DNA of 6,929 nt. Origin: an uncultured beta proteobacterium. Its GTDB lineage: Bacteria > Pseudomonadota > Gammaproteobacteria > Burkholderiales > Burkholderiaceae_C. Position numbers and translations under genes: made by a program. Under the pieces are notes generated by a model. It saw only the letters and a program-made list of their open reading frames with translations. It was not told where the DNA came from and made no database searches. Below, piece after piece: positions 6,705 to 6,929 of the stretch (position 1 is its first letter; every line of letters starts with the position of its first letter). The stretch spans positions 1 to 6,929 of the forward strand of contig CAIQEX010000666.1 in the NCBI GenBank assembly GCA_903870955.1. Reading direction: 5' to 3'.

Positions 6705-6929
6705 ATGTCCAGCAAGAAGCCTTCTACCGAAAATTTAAGCCATTCCAAGCCATTGCCTGAGGAGGAAAACTCCTGGAAATTGGCGTTGGAAGGCACTGGA
6801 CTGGGAATTTGGGACTGGAACATCGTCACCGGCGAGCAAACCCATTCCGCGCGCTGGGAAGAAATGCTGGGTTACGCAGCGGGTGAACTGACACAGGGCT
6901 ACCAGGAGTTTGCCAGCCGTTTGCATCCG
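6705..6929 (+). CDS. Partial PAS-domain signalling protein (cut by window end)
   Basis: A frame from the ATG at 6705 stays open for 75 codons to the window edge. After a hydrophilic 20-residue start it encodes a recognisable PAS N-terminal half: SWKLALEGTGLGIWDWNIVTGE (23-44), SARWEEMLGYAAGEL (48-62) and FASRLHP (69-75). The WDWN-TGE and RW-EMLGY-GEL patterns are typical of PAS_3-type domains in sensor histidine kinases and in diguanylate cyclase or phosphodiesterase proteins. It has no membrane segment so far, suggesting a cytoplasmic sensor. The start is uncertain: ATG 6705 lacks a Shine-Dalgarno sequence, TTG 6702 and GTG 6663 are in frame, and the AGGAGG at 6760-6765 is internal, with its nearest in-frame TTG (6780) inside the PAS fold. 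Output domain and function are not visible. Confidence 0.85.
   Translation, partial: MSSKKPSTENLSHSKPLPEEENSWKLALEGTGLGIWDWNIVTGEQTHSARWEEMLGYAAGELTQGYQEFASRLHP

Noticed and set aside
6737..6754. Direct repeat AAGCCATT twice at 10-base spacing
   Set aside because: Only two copies and out of codon phase inside the PAS gene; no sign of a functional or mobile repeat.
6281..6829. Minus-strand open frame of 182 codons spanning the pump end and the intergenic region
   Set aside because: It overlaps both the RND C-terminus and the PAS start, and shows no family motif or start signal.

Overview
The window is a GC-rich stretch, with most third codon positions G or C, that reads almost entirely on the + strand. 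Its proteins look like those of a Gram-negative proteobacterium. Codon use, a CecR/CerR-type TetR regulator heading a NodT-type efflux operon, and a following PAS-sensor gene suggest a betaproteobacterium of the Burkholderiales (Comamonadaceae-like). That placement is an inference from style, not from a search.

Layout: positions 1-61 hold a control region dominated by a near-perfect 28-bp palindrome (19-46), followed by a -10-like hexamer (49-54) that lies only 7 nt before the first start codon. A four-gene operon follows. It encodes a TetR-family repressor with a CecR-like C-terminal half (62-784), a TolC/OprM/NodT-type outer-membrane factor lipoprotein (781-2208, overlapping the repressor gene by ATGA), a periplasmic adaptor (2286-3470) and an HAE1-type RND inner-membrane pump (3480-6569). 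The gaps are -4, 77 and 9 nt, so one transcript is likely. Positions 6570-6704 carry no recognisable gene. From 6705 to the window edge there is the start of a further + strand gene encoding a PAS domain, cut off at residue 75.

Working together: the three structural genes make a complete tripartite efflux pump spanning both membranes. The RND protein takes substrate from the periplasm or inner-membrane leaflet using the proton gradient, the adaptor bridges, and the lipoprotein channel opens to the outside. The repressor is the first gene of its own operon and probably binds the palindrome, so it would repress itself and the pump until a ligand releases it. The PAS protein is probably a signalling protein; nothing in the visible part ties it functionally to the pump.

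I see no CRISPR array, insertion sequence, tRNA, rRNA or att site. The window looks like a well-formed efflux operon rather than a novel system. The points worth a second look are the operator, the possibly leaderless regulator transcript, the overlap that couples repressor to channel, the gap before the adaptor, and the truncated PAS gene.
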